From Kordia sp. SMS9 (GTDB lineage Bacteria > Bacteroidota > Bacteroidia > Flavobacteriales > Flavobacteriaceae): a DNA stretch of 64,000 nt. The DNA lies in the NCBI RefSeq assembly GCF_003352465.1, contig NZ_CP031153.1:1044465-1108464 (forward strand), written 5' to 3'. Below are positions 49,356-57,495 of the stretch, in pieces (the first letter of the stretch is position 1; every line of letters starts with the position of its first letter). Under the pieces are notes generated by a model. The model was not told the origin of the DNA. It worked only from the letters and a program-made list of their open reading frames with translations, and searched no databases. A program made the translations under genes and the position numbers.

Positions 49356-49503
49356 TACCAATTCTACTATAAAATACAACAAATAAGCTCGTTCATTCAG
49401 CATTCTATTTCCTTGCGACTATTTTCCGTAGCTAAGGCTATGCAAAACATTCGCAGCGTTCTATAATGCCAAAGCAACTTCGCTTCTTATAGTAAAATTG
49501 GTA
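49356..49503. repeat. MITE-like element with 17-bp terminal inverted repeats
   Basis: TACCAATTCTACTATAA (49356-49372) is complementary to TTATAGTAAAATTGGTA (49487-49503) with one mismatch. The 148-bp element has no open frame. A similar short palindrome with ATACCAA and TTGGTAT borders the pyruvate kinase stop at 40011-40037. Confidence 0.7.
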
Positions 49504-49509
49504 TAAGTT

Positions 49510-49542
49510 TTTGAAACTCAACAAAAAACGAAATTATTTTTG
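49510..49542 (+). promoter_or_regulatory. Promoter of a candidate small RNA
   Basis: TTTG (49510-49513), 21 bp, and TATTTTTG (49535-49542) match the Bacteroidota consensus. No gene follows before the terminator at 49711. Confidence 0.55.
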
Positions 49543-49548
49543 TAGGAA

Positions 49549-49738
49549 ATTTACTAGAGTCATTCGTAATTTCTTAAATAAAAGTTAAATCATACACTTA
49601 GTCTAAAAAAGAGGTATTTGGTCTGATTTATTAGTGCTGTTTTAACGAGTCTACTTACATTAGCAATGCCATAGCATAAGTAGGTTAAGTTCATGGTAAG
49701 ATTTGGGGCAAAAAAAGGTGGTTTATTCCACCTTTTTT
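49549..49738 (+). ncRNA. Candidate structured small RNA of about 190 nt
   Basis: Between a consensus promoter and a strong terminator lies about 190 nt with no credible open frame. Inside, CTACTTA (49651-49657) pairs with TAAGTAG (49677-49683), extended by TTAA on both sides of the stem, and the 3' end is the GGTGG/CCACC terminator. The length would suit 6S RNA or another regulatory RNA. I do not recognise it from sequence. Confidence 0.5.
49711..49737 (+). terminator. Terminator with GGTGG/CCACC stem
   Basis: AAAAAAGGTGG (49711-49721) pairs perfectly with CCACCTTTTTT around TTTATT. A strong rho-independent terminator on the plus strand, and nearly as good on the minus strand. Confidence 0.85.
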
Positions 49739-49764
49739 TATGTTTTGTTGTGAAATATAAGATC

Positions 49765-49879
49765 GCTTCACTTCGACAAGCTCAGTGTAAACGCTTTTAG
49801 ATGCTTACTCAAAGGTATTTGTCATTGACTTCGTCGAATCTTCGATTTCCTGCGTGTCACATTGAGCGCAGTCGAAATG
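49765..49879. repeat. Copy of the CTTCGACAAGCTCAGTG repeat pair
   Basis: CACTTCGACAAGCTCAGTGT near 49769 and CATTGAGCGCAGTCGAAATG near 49859 are the same two motifs in the same order as at 4631 and 4788, at a shorter spacing. The rest of 49880-50102 holds AT-rich sequence without a gene. Confidence 0.6.
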
Positions 49880-50102
49880 TAGGTAGGAATCTCATTTTTG
49901 TGTGATGCAATATCGTCAAATCGTGATTTTTGAAGAGCAGCGAAAAAATTGTATCGAGATTTGCTTTGAAAAAATAACATTTCAAACACTACAAAAATAG
50001 CATCTGAAAACTTCTTGACTCTTGATTCCAAAAATCCTGACTCCAAAAAAAAAGACGAACATCGCTGCTCGCCTTCTCATATAATTTAAAGAAAGTTACT
50101 TC

Positions 50103-50711
50103 TTATTTACTTGCTGCATAACGTCTTTCAACTTCATTCCAGTTAATTACATTAAAAAATGCTTTAATATAATCTGGACGTCTGTTCTGGTAGTTTAAGT
50201 AATATGCATGTTCCCAAACATCTAATCCTAAAATTGGGGTTCCTCCACAAGAAACTCCTGGCATTAATGGATTGTCTTGATTTGGTGTAGAACATACTTC
50301 AACTTTTCCTCCTTTGTGCACACAAAGCCATGCCCAACCAGATCCAAACTGAGTTGCTGCCGCTTTGCTAAATGCTTCTATAAAAGCATCTTTAGAACCA
50401 AATTCAGCTTCAATCGCGTCTTTTAATTCTCCTGAAAGGTATCCACGACCTTCTGGATTCATTACTTCCCAAAAAAGGCTGTGATTATAAAATCCACCTC
50501 CATTGTTACGAACTCCTGCATTGCTCATGTCTAAGTTTGTTAAAATATCTTCGATAGATTTTCCTTCTAAATCTGTTCCTTCAATAGCAGCATTTAACTT
50601 GTTTGTATATCCATTATGATGTTTAGAATGGTGGATTTCCATTGTTCTAGCATCAATATTTGGTTCTAAAGCATCGTATGCGTATGGTAATTTTGGTAAT
50701 TCAAAAGCCAT
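50103..50711 (-). CDS. sodB: Superoxide dismutase, Fe/Mn type
   Basis: A 202-residue cytosolic enzyme converting superoxide to O2 and H2O2. Metal ligands are H27 in [11 protein letters not shown], a second His in NHSLFWE, and Asp/His in [20 protein letters not shown] and [15 protein letters not shown] complete the core. It has no signal peptide. Metal choice cannot be settled by sequence alone. A TAAATTTG -7 box lies 43-50 bp upstream of the start. It is one of the few monocistronic housekeeping genes here. Confidence 0.95.
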   Translation of the reverse strand: MAFELPKLPYAYDALEPNIDARTMEIHHSKHHNGYTNKLNAAIEGTDLEGKSIEDILTNLDMSNAGVRNNGGGFYNHSLFWEVMNPEGRGYLSGELKDAIEAEFGSKDAFIEAFSKAAATQFGSGWAWLCVHKGGKVEVCSTPNQDNPLMPGVSCGGTPILGLDVWEHAYYLNYQNRRPDYIKAFFNVINWNEVERRYAASK

Positions 50712-51045
50712 TATATCTTCTTTTATTTAGTTAAACATTAGTTTTTATGTTTACAAATTTAATCATAACAGTCGACAAAATGAAGTCACGAAAAAAGATT
50801 ATGATAATATTCACATAAAGTTAATCTATTCTATAAGAATCTTTTCGACAAGCAACAATCTTAATTTTCTGATAGCTTAAAACAATTACAACGCTTCATT
50901 TTTTAATATACGTACCTATTTTATAGTAAAATACTGTAAATTGAAGCATCCGCTTTTTAGAATATTTTCGTTATTTTATAAAAGGGTTTCAGCCTAACCT
51001 ACTGAAAACCTGTAAATAAATCATTAACTATAAATATTTTAAATC
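50712..51045. promoter_or_regulatory. Divergent promoter region between sod and the 12-Cys peptide gene
   Basis: AT-rich and without an open frame. The only convincing promoter element is TAAATTTG on the minus strand (50761-50754) for sod; the TTTG upstream is too close (14 bp) for a good -33 match. On the plus strand the last 29 bp before the peptide ATG, ATTAACTATAAATATTTTAAATC, match the 5' box of other precursor genes. No terminator is seen. Confidence 0.5.
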
Positions 51046-51360
51046 ATGAAAAAAAAGAATCTAATTAAGAAATTACAATTCAAGAAAACACAAGTATCCA
51101 ACTTTAATAAAGATGGAGTTGTCGGAGGTTTGGGAAGTTATAAATATATTTGTGAGCCTATTGATCTTTCTGTTGTAGAAACTTGTTTGCCAGGTTGTGA
51201 TCTTACGGTGAATTGTACAAACTACACAAACTGTAATGAAGTTACGTTTGCAAATTGCACCGTAAATAATTGCGCAACCAACAACTGCGGCACAAATAAT
51301 TGTGGAACGAATGATTGCAATCCTTCTGGCGGAATTTCATGTCCAGGATACGTTTGCTAA
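51046..51360 (+). CDS. Lanthipeptide-like precursor with 12 cysteines and NxC repeats
   Basis: A 104-residue peptide. The leader MKKKNLIKKLQFKKTQVSNF is of the lanthipeptide-like type, followed by GGLGS near residue 29. The core has 12 Cys, nine of them in a run of 3- to 6-residue periods: NC at TNYTNC, FANC, NNC, NNC, NNC and NDC, then SC and VC. The NNCGT repeat suggests a beta-helical or laddered fold, or a set of regularly spaced thioether or disulfide links. It stands alone, with its own terminator 22 bp after the stop. No maturation enzyme is adjacent. Confidence 0.75.
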   Translation: MKKKNLIKKLQFKKTQVSNFNKDGVVGGLGSYKYICEPIDLSVVETCLPGCDLTVNCTNYTNCNEVTFANCTVNNCATNNCGTNNCGTNDCNPSGGISCPGYVC

Positions 51361-51382
51361 GAAAAAAATCGTACAAATTTAG

Positions 51383-51415
51383 AAAGTCTGGCTTCATTTG
51401 GAAGCTGGACTTTTT
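51383..51415 (+). terminator. Terminator of the 12-Cys peptide gene
   Basis: AAAGTCTGGCTTC (51383-51395) pairs with GAAGCTGGACTTT (51401-51413) with two internal mismatches around ATTTG, followed by a T-rich run. Confidence 0.75.
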
Positions 51416-51471
51416 GTTTTTTTCACTACTTTATAATTTAAACTATCTTTGTTTTAGTTAAAAAACCTTCT

Positions 51472-54400
51472 GTGTCTACACCTTTCATCATTTACAACGC
51501 TTCCGCGGGATCGGGAAAAACCTATACACTCGTCAAAGACTATTTGCGCATTTTACTTTCTTCTGTTCAGAAAGAAGCGTACAAGCAAATTTTAGCCGTT
51601 ACATTTACAAATAAAGCAGTGGCTGAAATGAAAGCGCGAATTATTGAAAACTTAAATGCATTTGCGTTTGATGAAACTGCGAAAAATTCGCCAATGTTTG
51701 TAGACTTGACGTCAGATTTAAAATTGCATCCAGCGCAGTTGCAACAAAAAGCGAAAGAAGTCCTAAAAAGTATTTTGCACAATTATGCGTTTTTTGAAGT
51801 CGCTACGATTGATAAATTTACGCACAGTGTCATTAGAACGTTTGCATACGATTTGAAACTTCCCTTGAATTTTGAAGTAGAATTGGACACGGATGCCTTG
51901 CTCAATGAAGCCGTAGATCAATTGATTTCAAAAGCAGGTGAAGACAAATTGATTTCAGAAGTATTAATCGAATATGCACTTGAAAAAGCCGATGACGACA
52001 AAAGTTGGGACATTGCGTTCGATTTGAATAAGATTGCCAAATTATTGTTGAACGAAAACGAAAAGCCACATCTGCGTAAGCTAAAAGACAAAACGCTGGA
52101 AGATTTTAGTGCGTTGAAAAGTTTATTAAAATCTAAAATTCAAGATGCTGAAAAAGCCATTGTACACATTGGCGAAGACATTTTAGCGACGATTAATGAA
52201 CACAACTTGGACTTTAAAAGTTTTTCTGGCGGTTATGTCCCGAAGCATTTTCAAAAATTGGCACAAGGCAATTTTAAAGTAACTTTTGGAAGTAGTTGGC
52301 AAGAAAAGTTGCTTCAAAACGAAACATTGTACCCAAAACGCGAAGAAAATACCGCAAATGCGGATGCAATTGACACCATTCAACCAAAACTGATCGCAGC
52401 TTTTATTGAAAGTAAAGAAATTGTAATGCTGTTGTTGTTTCTAAAAAATTTCTATAAAAACGTAACGCCACTTTCTGTCTTAAACGCCATTCAACATGAG
52501 CTAGAAATCATTAAAGAAGAGCAAAATTTACTATTAATTTCCGAATTTAACACTTTAATTAGCGAAACCATCAAAGATGAACCTGCGCCGTTTATTTACG
52601 AGCGTTTGGGCGAAAAATACAAACACTATTTCATTGACGAATTTCAAGATACGTCCGAAATGCAATGGCAAAACTTAATTCCGTTGATTGCTAACAAGCT
52701 TCAAACGGAAGCGACAGGTGCCAAAAGTGGTTCGTTGACGATTGTGGGTGATGCCAAACAATCTATTTACCGTTGGCGCGGCGGAAAAGCCGAACAATTT
52801 ATTGGATTGAACAAAGATGTGAATCCGTTTTTTGTGGAAAAAGATCCGCAAAACTTGCCTAGAAACTATCGCAGTTATGATGAAATTATCAATTTTAACA
52901 ATGATTTCTTTCAACATGTTGCTTCATTTTTTCAACAAGAAGAATTTAGAGACCTTTATAAAATTGGTGCTACACAGCTTACAAATGACAAAAAAGGCGG
53001 ATTGATTTCTTTCGATTTTATCGAAGCCAAAACAGTAGAGGAAGAATTTGAAATCATTCCTAAAAAAGTAGTGACTAAAATTCAAGAAGTACTTCAAAAA
53101 GGTTTTCAACATAGAGATATTTGTGTACTCACACGCCGAAAAAGTGAAGGAATTGCCGTAGCTGACGCCTTATCTGCTCATGAAATTCCTATTATTTCCT
53201 CAGAAACCTTACTCATCAAACGTTCGCAGGAAGTGCAATTTATCAATGATGTTTTAAAATTGGCAATTCAACCCAAAAACAATGAAGTCAAATTGCATTT
53301 ATTAAACTATTTGGCAACTGAAAAATTACAGCTTCCTCAAAAACATCAATTCCTTAAAAAACATGTTGGTTTAGAACCAGAAAAACTATTTGAAGCGTTG
53401 CAGGACTTTACGTTTGACTTTACTTATTTCTTGCAATTATCGTTGTATGAAGCCGTGGAATATTGCATTCGCGCGTTTCAACTTACGTACGAATCTGACG
53501 CGTATCTTCAGTTTTTCTTAGATTTTGTATTGGAATACACACAGAAAAAACAACTCGGTTTTGCTGGTTTCTTAGAGCATTGGGAAAAGAAAAAAGATCA
53601 TATCAGTATTATGGCTTCTGGTTCGGAAAATGCAGTGCAAATTATGACGATTCACAAAGCAAAAGGCTTGGAATTTCCTGTGGTAATCTTCCCATTTGCC
53701 AACACCGATATTTACAAAGAAATAGAACCGAAACTTTGGTATCCTATCAACGCAGCCGATTTTAATGGTTTTGAAGAAGCGTATTTAAACCTAAACAGCA
53801 GCATAAAAGAATATGGCGAATTGGGCGAAAGCTTGTACAACGCACGCCGATCGGAATTGGAGTTGGATAATTTTAACATTCTGTACGTTGCCTGTACGCG
53901 ACCTGAACAACAATTGCACATCATCACCAAAAAAGATATAGATAGTAAAGGAAATGAGCGTTTGCAAACCTTTTCAGGGATTTTTATCAATTATTTGAAA
54001 ACAAAAGAAGTCTGGAATGATGAACTTTCCACCTATACATTTGGGGACTCTGAGGCAAATCTCGCGGAAGCGGACACCATAGCAGACATTCACACGATTA
54101 CACAGGAAAAATTTATCAGCACCGCCAAAGAAGATCACAACTTGCATTTAATGACCAAACAAGGTTTATTGTGGGATACTTCGCAGGAAGCGGCAATTGA
54201 AAAAGGAAATCTGATCCACGATGTGTTGGCAGAAATAAAATATCCGTCGGATTTAGAGTTTGTGTTGGATGAATATATAAGTAAAGGAATTATTGACGCG
54301 CAACAACGTGAAAAATTGGAGGAAAGTATCAGTTTGGTGGTAAATCATGTGGAAATTGAACCCTATTTTCACCAAGATAATACGGTGTACAACGAAAAAG

Positions 54401-54618
54401 ACATCATTTCAAAAGCTGGAAAAATTCTGCGTCCCGATAGAATTGTAGTGAATCCGAATAACGAAACCATCATTATTGATTACAAAACGGGCAAACACGA
54501 TCCGTTTTACGTCGAAAAAATATACGAATACGGCGATACGTTGGCGGAAATGGGCTTTTCGGTCACCAAAAAAATACTGTTGTACATCAACGAAGAAATT
54601 ATTGTGAAGTATGTGTAA
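51472..54618 (+). CDS. UvrD-type helicase/nuclease, AddA-like
   Basis: The GTG at 51472 starts a 1048-residue protein. Walker A ASAGSGKTYT is at residues 9-18, DEFQDTSEMQW supplies Walker B/motif II, and later motifs include GDAKQSIYRWRGG, LPRNYRS, TIHKAKGLEFPVVI and LYVACTRPEQQ. The C-terminus carries a RecB-family nuclease (IIIDYKTGKHD). This is the helicase-nuclease subunit of the AddAB-type complex that processes double-strand breaks. The likely partner, AddB-like, lies 2.9 kb downstream, with kbl and ompA in between. A TATCTTTG -7 box is at 51444. Confidence 0.93.
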   Translation: MSTPFIIYNASAGSGKTYTLVKDYLRILLSSVQKEAYKQILAVTFTNKAVAEMKARIIENLNAFAFDETAKNSPMFVDLTSDLKLHPAQLQQKAKEVLKSILHNYAFFEVATIDKFTHSVIRTFAYDLKLPLNFEVELDTDALLNEAVDQLISKAGEDKLISEVLIEYALEKADDDKSWDIAFDLNKIAKLLLNENEKPHLRKLKDKTLEDFSALKSLLKSKIQDAEKAIVHIGEDILATINEHNLDFKSFSGGYVPKHFQKLAQGNFKVTFGSSWQEKLLQNETLYPKREENTANADAIDTIQPKLIAAFIESKEIVMLLLFLKNFYKNVTPLSVLNAIQHELEIIKEEQNLLLISEFNTLISETIKDEPAPFIYERLGEKYKHYFIDEFQDTSEMQWQNLIPLIANKLQTEATGAKSGSLTIVGDAKQSIYRWRGGKAEQFIGLNKDVNPFFVEKDPQNLPRNYRSYDEIINFNNDFFQHVASFFQQEEFRDLYKIGATQLTNDKKGGLISFDFIEAKTVEEEFEIIPKKVVTKIQEVLQKGFQHRDICVLTRRKSEGIAVADALSAHEIPIISSETLLIKRSQEVQFINDVLKLAIQPKNNEVKLHLLNYLATEKLQLPQKHQFLKKHVGLEPEKLFEALQDFTFDFTYFLQLSLYEAVEYCIRAFQLTYESDAYLQFFLDFVLEYTQKKQLGFAGFLEHWEKKKDHISIMASGSENAVQIMTIHKAKGLEFPVVIFPFANTDIYKEIEPKLWYPINAADFNGFEEAYLNLNSSIKEYGELGESLYNARRSELELDNFNILYVACTRPEQQLHIITKKDIDSKGNERLQTFSGIFINYLKTKEVWNDELSTYTFGDSEANLAEADTIADIHTITQEKFISTAKEDHNLHLMTKQGLLWDTSQEAAIEKGNLIHDVLAEIKYPSDLEFVLDEYISKGIIDAQQREKLEESISLVVNHVEIEPYFHQDNTVYNEKDIISKAGKILRPDRIVVNPNNETIIIDYKTGKHDPFYVEKIYEYGDTLAEMGFSVTKKILLYINEEIIVKYV

Positions 54619-54744
54619 TATTGCCCTTTATTTTGAATTTATCATAAAAAATCATGTAAAAAAGGGTGTTGTATTGCGGTAAATTCAAAAGATGCTATGG
54701 TTACTTCAAAAATCGTTACTATTTTTGTAAAAATCTAAAGAACC

Positions 54745-55938
54745 ATGTACGGAAGCATTCAACAACACTTACAAAAAGAACTTCAAGAAATAAAAGACGC
54801 CGGATTGTATAAAAAAGAGCGTATTATTACGTCCGCTCAAGGCGCAGAAATTACGATTAATACTGGAGAAACTGTGATTAATTTTTGTGCGAATAACTAT
54901 TTGGGATTGTCTTCGCATCCAGAGGTAATTCAGGCAGCAAAAGATACGATGGATACGCACGGGTTTGGAATGTCTTCAGTACGATTTATCTGTGGAACGC
55001 AGGATATTCACAAAACATTAGAGCAAAAAATTGCAGACTATTACGGTACAGAAGATACCATCTTGTATGCAGCTGCATTTGATGCCAATGGCGGTGTTTT
55101 TGAACCATTATTAACGAAAGAAGATGCCATTATTTCCGATTCGCTCAATCACGCCTCTATTATTGATGGTGTGCGTTTGTGTAAAGCGGCGCGTTATCGC
55201 TATCAAAATAACGACATGACCGATTTAGAAAAGCAATTGCAACAAGCCAATGCGGATGGCGCACGTTTTAAAATCGTCGTAACAGATGGTGTATTTTCTA
55301 TGGACGGTTTGGTAGCTCCACTCGATGAAATTGTCGCTATGGCGGAAAAATACGATGCCATGGTGATGATTGATGAATGTCATGCTACTGGTTTTATTGG
55401 AGAAACTGGTCGCGGAACCTTAGAAGAAAAAAATGTAATGGGCAAAATTGACATCATTACGGGAACACTTGGAAAAGCGATGGGCGGTGCCATGGGCGGA
55501 TATACCACTGGAAAAAAAGAAATCATTGAAATATTGCGTCAACGCTCAAGACCGTATTTATTTTCAAACTCGTTGGCACCAGCTATTGTAGGTGCGTCAA
55601 TCAAGGTATTTGAAATGTTGGATACCGATACTACCTTGCGTGACAAACTCATGGACAATACTGCATATTTTAAAAAAGGTATTAAAAATGCGGGGTTTGA
55701 TATTGTAGATGGCGACTCTGCTATTGTACCTGTAATGCTGTATGATGCGAAATTGTCTCAAATTATGGCAGACAAATTATTAGAAAAAGGAATTTATGTA
55801 ATTGGGTTCTTTTACCCCGTAGTTCCTAAGGAAAAAGCAAGAATCCGTGTACAGCTATCAGCGGCACATACTAAAGAACATTTAGACAAAGCAATTGCCG
55901 CATTTACTGAGATTGGAAAAGAATTAAACGTCATTTAA
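54745..55938 (+). CDS. kbl: 2-amino-3-ketobutyrate CoA ligase (glycine C-acetyltransferase)
   Basis: A 397-residue PLP enzyme of the alpha-oxoamine synthase family. The PLP lysine is K244 in [10 protein letters not shown], the same number as in E. coli Kbl. Other motifs: [22 protein letters not shown], and [13 protein letters not shown]. The reaction converts 2-amino-3-ketobutyrate and CoA to glycine and acetyl-CoA in threonine breakdown. The usual partner Tdh is not nearby. A TATTTTTG box at 54720 lies 18 bp upstream of the start codon. Confidence 0.95.
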   Translation: MYGSIQQHLQKELQEIKDAGLYKKERIITSAQGAEITINTGETVINFCANNYLGLSSHPEVIQAAKDTMDTHGFGMSSVRFICGTQDIHKTLEQKIADYYGTEDTILYAAAFDANGGVFEPLLTKEDAIISDSLNHASIIDGVRLCKAARYRYQNNDMTDLEKQLQQANADGARFKIVVTDGVFSMDGLVAPLDEIVAMAEKYDAMVMIDECHATGFIGETGRGTLEEKNVMGKIDIITGTLGKAMGGAMGGYTTGKKEIIEILRQRSRPYLFSNSLAPAIVGASIKVFEMLDTDTTLRDKLMDNTAYFKKGIKNAGFDIVDGDSAIVPVMLYDAKLSQIMADKLLEKGIYVIGFFYPVVPKEKARIRVQLSAAHTKEHLDKAIAAFTEIGKELNVI

Positions 55939-55992
55939 AAGTTTAAATCTTAATATTTCTTAAAGGATTCTAAAAAAATTAATATATTTGTC

Positions 55993-56023
55993 TTTGTTAA
56001 TAAGTATTAACAACTTACATTTG
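55993..56023 (+). promoter_or_regulatory. Promoter of the OmpA-family gene
   Basis: TTTG (55993-55996), exactly 19 bp, then TACATTTG (56016-56023): a full match to the Bacteroidota consensus, consistent with a highly expressed porin-like protein. A second -7-like box TATATTTG is at 55983. The start codon is 35 bp downstream. Confidence 0.75.
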
Positions 56024-56058
56024 TCCTTTAATTAACACTTAAAATTAAATAATTAAAC

Positions 56059-57429
56059 ATGAAACATCTTAGCAGATTTTTAGTTGCTTTGTTGCTTGTA
56101 GTAGGATTCAGCAACGTAAAAGCTCAAGACTCAAATAACCCGTGGCAGATTAACATTAGCGTTAATGCTGTTGATTTCTATCCAACAAACGATATGGAAG
56201 CGGCAGGAGTTACAGGAAAGTGGTTCGACGAATACTTCAATTTAGGAGACCACTGGAATATCCTACCAACACTTTCAGCAATCAGCGTTTCTAAATATGT
56301 TGGAGACGGATTTTCTGTAGGAGTAAGAGGTTCTGTTAATAGAATTGAAAAGTTTGGATCTCAACGAGTAGAAGATTTAACGTATTACTCATTTGATGCA
56401 TTAATCAAGTACAACCTTAATGAACTTTATGACTTAGGAAAATTTGATCCTTATGTAGAAGTTGGTGGTGGTTATGCTTGGGTTGATGATATCGGAGCAG
56501 GTACTGTAAACGGAGGTTTAGGTATCAACTACTGGTTCAACGAAAACATTGCATTAAATGTACAAACAACATATAAGCACTCTTTTGAGGACTATTTAGC
56601 TCCTCACTTCCAACACCTTGCAGGTATCGCTATCAAGTTTGGTGGAAAAGATACTGATGATGATGGAATTTTTGACAAAGATGATGCTTGTCCAGACGTA
56701 AAAGGTTTACCAGAATTCAACGGATGTCCTGATACTGACGGTGACGGAATTGAAGATAGTAAAGATGACTGTCCTGATACAGCTGGTTTAGCTGCATTAA
56801 ACGGATGTCCTGATACTGATGGTGACGGAATTGCTGATGGTAAAGATGACTGTCCAGAAGTAGCAGGTTCTGCTGCAATGAACGGATGTCCTGATACTGA
56901 TGGTGACGGAATCACTGACAAAAAAGATAACTGCCCAACGGAAGCTGGACCATCTGCAAACAAAGGATGCCCATGGACTGATAAAGACGGTGACGGAGTA
57001 TTAGACAAAGATGACAGATGTCCAGAAGTAGCTGGTGTTGCTGAGAACGACGGATGTCCTCCAATTCCAAGAATGACTGTAACTGAAATTACTGAGTTAG
57101 GTAACTTAGCTAGAACAGTATACTTCAACTCTGGTAAAGATTCTTTCAAAGCTGAAACGTATGCTATTTTAGACAAAATCGTTGAGTTAATCAAAGGTTT
57201 CCCTAAAGAATCATTCGAAATCGGTGGACACACTGACAGTGTAGGATCTGATTCTTTAAACCAAAAGTTATCTGAAAAGAGAGCTAATGCTGTTAAGAAA
57301 TACTTAGAATCAAAATTATCTAATAGCTTTACTGCTAAAGGATATGGTGAAGCTGAGCCAATTGCATCTAACAGAACAAGAAAAGGTAGAGCACAAAACA
57401 GAAGAGTAGAGATTAAATTGAAAAACTAA
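56059..57429 (+). CDS. OmpA-family outer-membrane protein with TSP3 repeats
   Basis: A 456-residue protein with signal peptide MKHLSRFLVALLLVVGFSNVKAQ. Residues about 25-195 are an eight-strand beta-barrel. Residues 195-335 hold at least five thrombospondin type 3 (TSP3) calcium-binding repeats (DTDGDGI...DDCP...G...NGCP). The C-terminal 110 residues are an OmpA peptidoglycan-binding domain (FEIGGHTDSVGSDSLNQKLSEKRANAVKKYL, ending NRRVEIKLKN). It anchors the outer membrane to the wall. It has a very strong promoter and perfect terminator and is therefore an independent transcript placed between addA and addB. Confidence 0.93.
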   Translation: MKHLSRFLVALLLVVGFSNVKAQDSNNPWQINISVNAVDFYPTNDMEAAGVTGKWFDEYFNLGDHWNILPTLSAISVSKYVGDGFSVGVRGSVNRIEKFGSQRVEDLTYYSFDALIKYNLNELYDLGKFDPYVEVGGGYAWVDDIGAGTVNGGLGINYWFNENIALNVQTTYKHSFEDYLAPHFQHLAGIAIKFGGKDTDDDGIFDKDDACPDVKGLPEFNGCPDTDGDGIEDSKDDCPDTAGLAALNGCPDTDGDGIADGKDDCPEVAGSAAMNGCPDTDGDGITDKKDNCPTEAGPSANKGCPWTDKDGDGVLDKDDRCPEVAGVAENDGCPPIPRMTVTEITELGNLARTVYFNSGKDSFKAETYAILDKIVELIKGFPKESFEIGGHTDSVGSDSLNQKLSEKRANAVKKYLESKLSNSFTAKGYGEAEPIASNRTRKGRAQNRRVEIKLKN

Positions 57430-57451
57430 TTTAAGATCTCAATAACATTAT

Positions 57452-57484
57452 AAAAAACGCCTCGATATATCGAGGCGTTTTTTT
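57452..57484. terminator. Perfect palindromic terminator after ompA
   Basis: AAAAAACGCCTCGAT (57452-57466) pairs with ATCGAGGCGTTTTTT around TAT, without mismatch. The strong stem and T run end the OmpA transcript. Confidence 0.9.
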
Positions 57485-57495
57485 ATTTTTACAAC

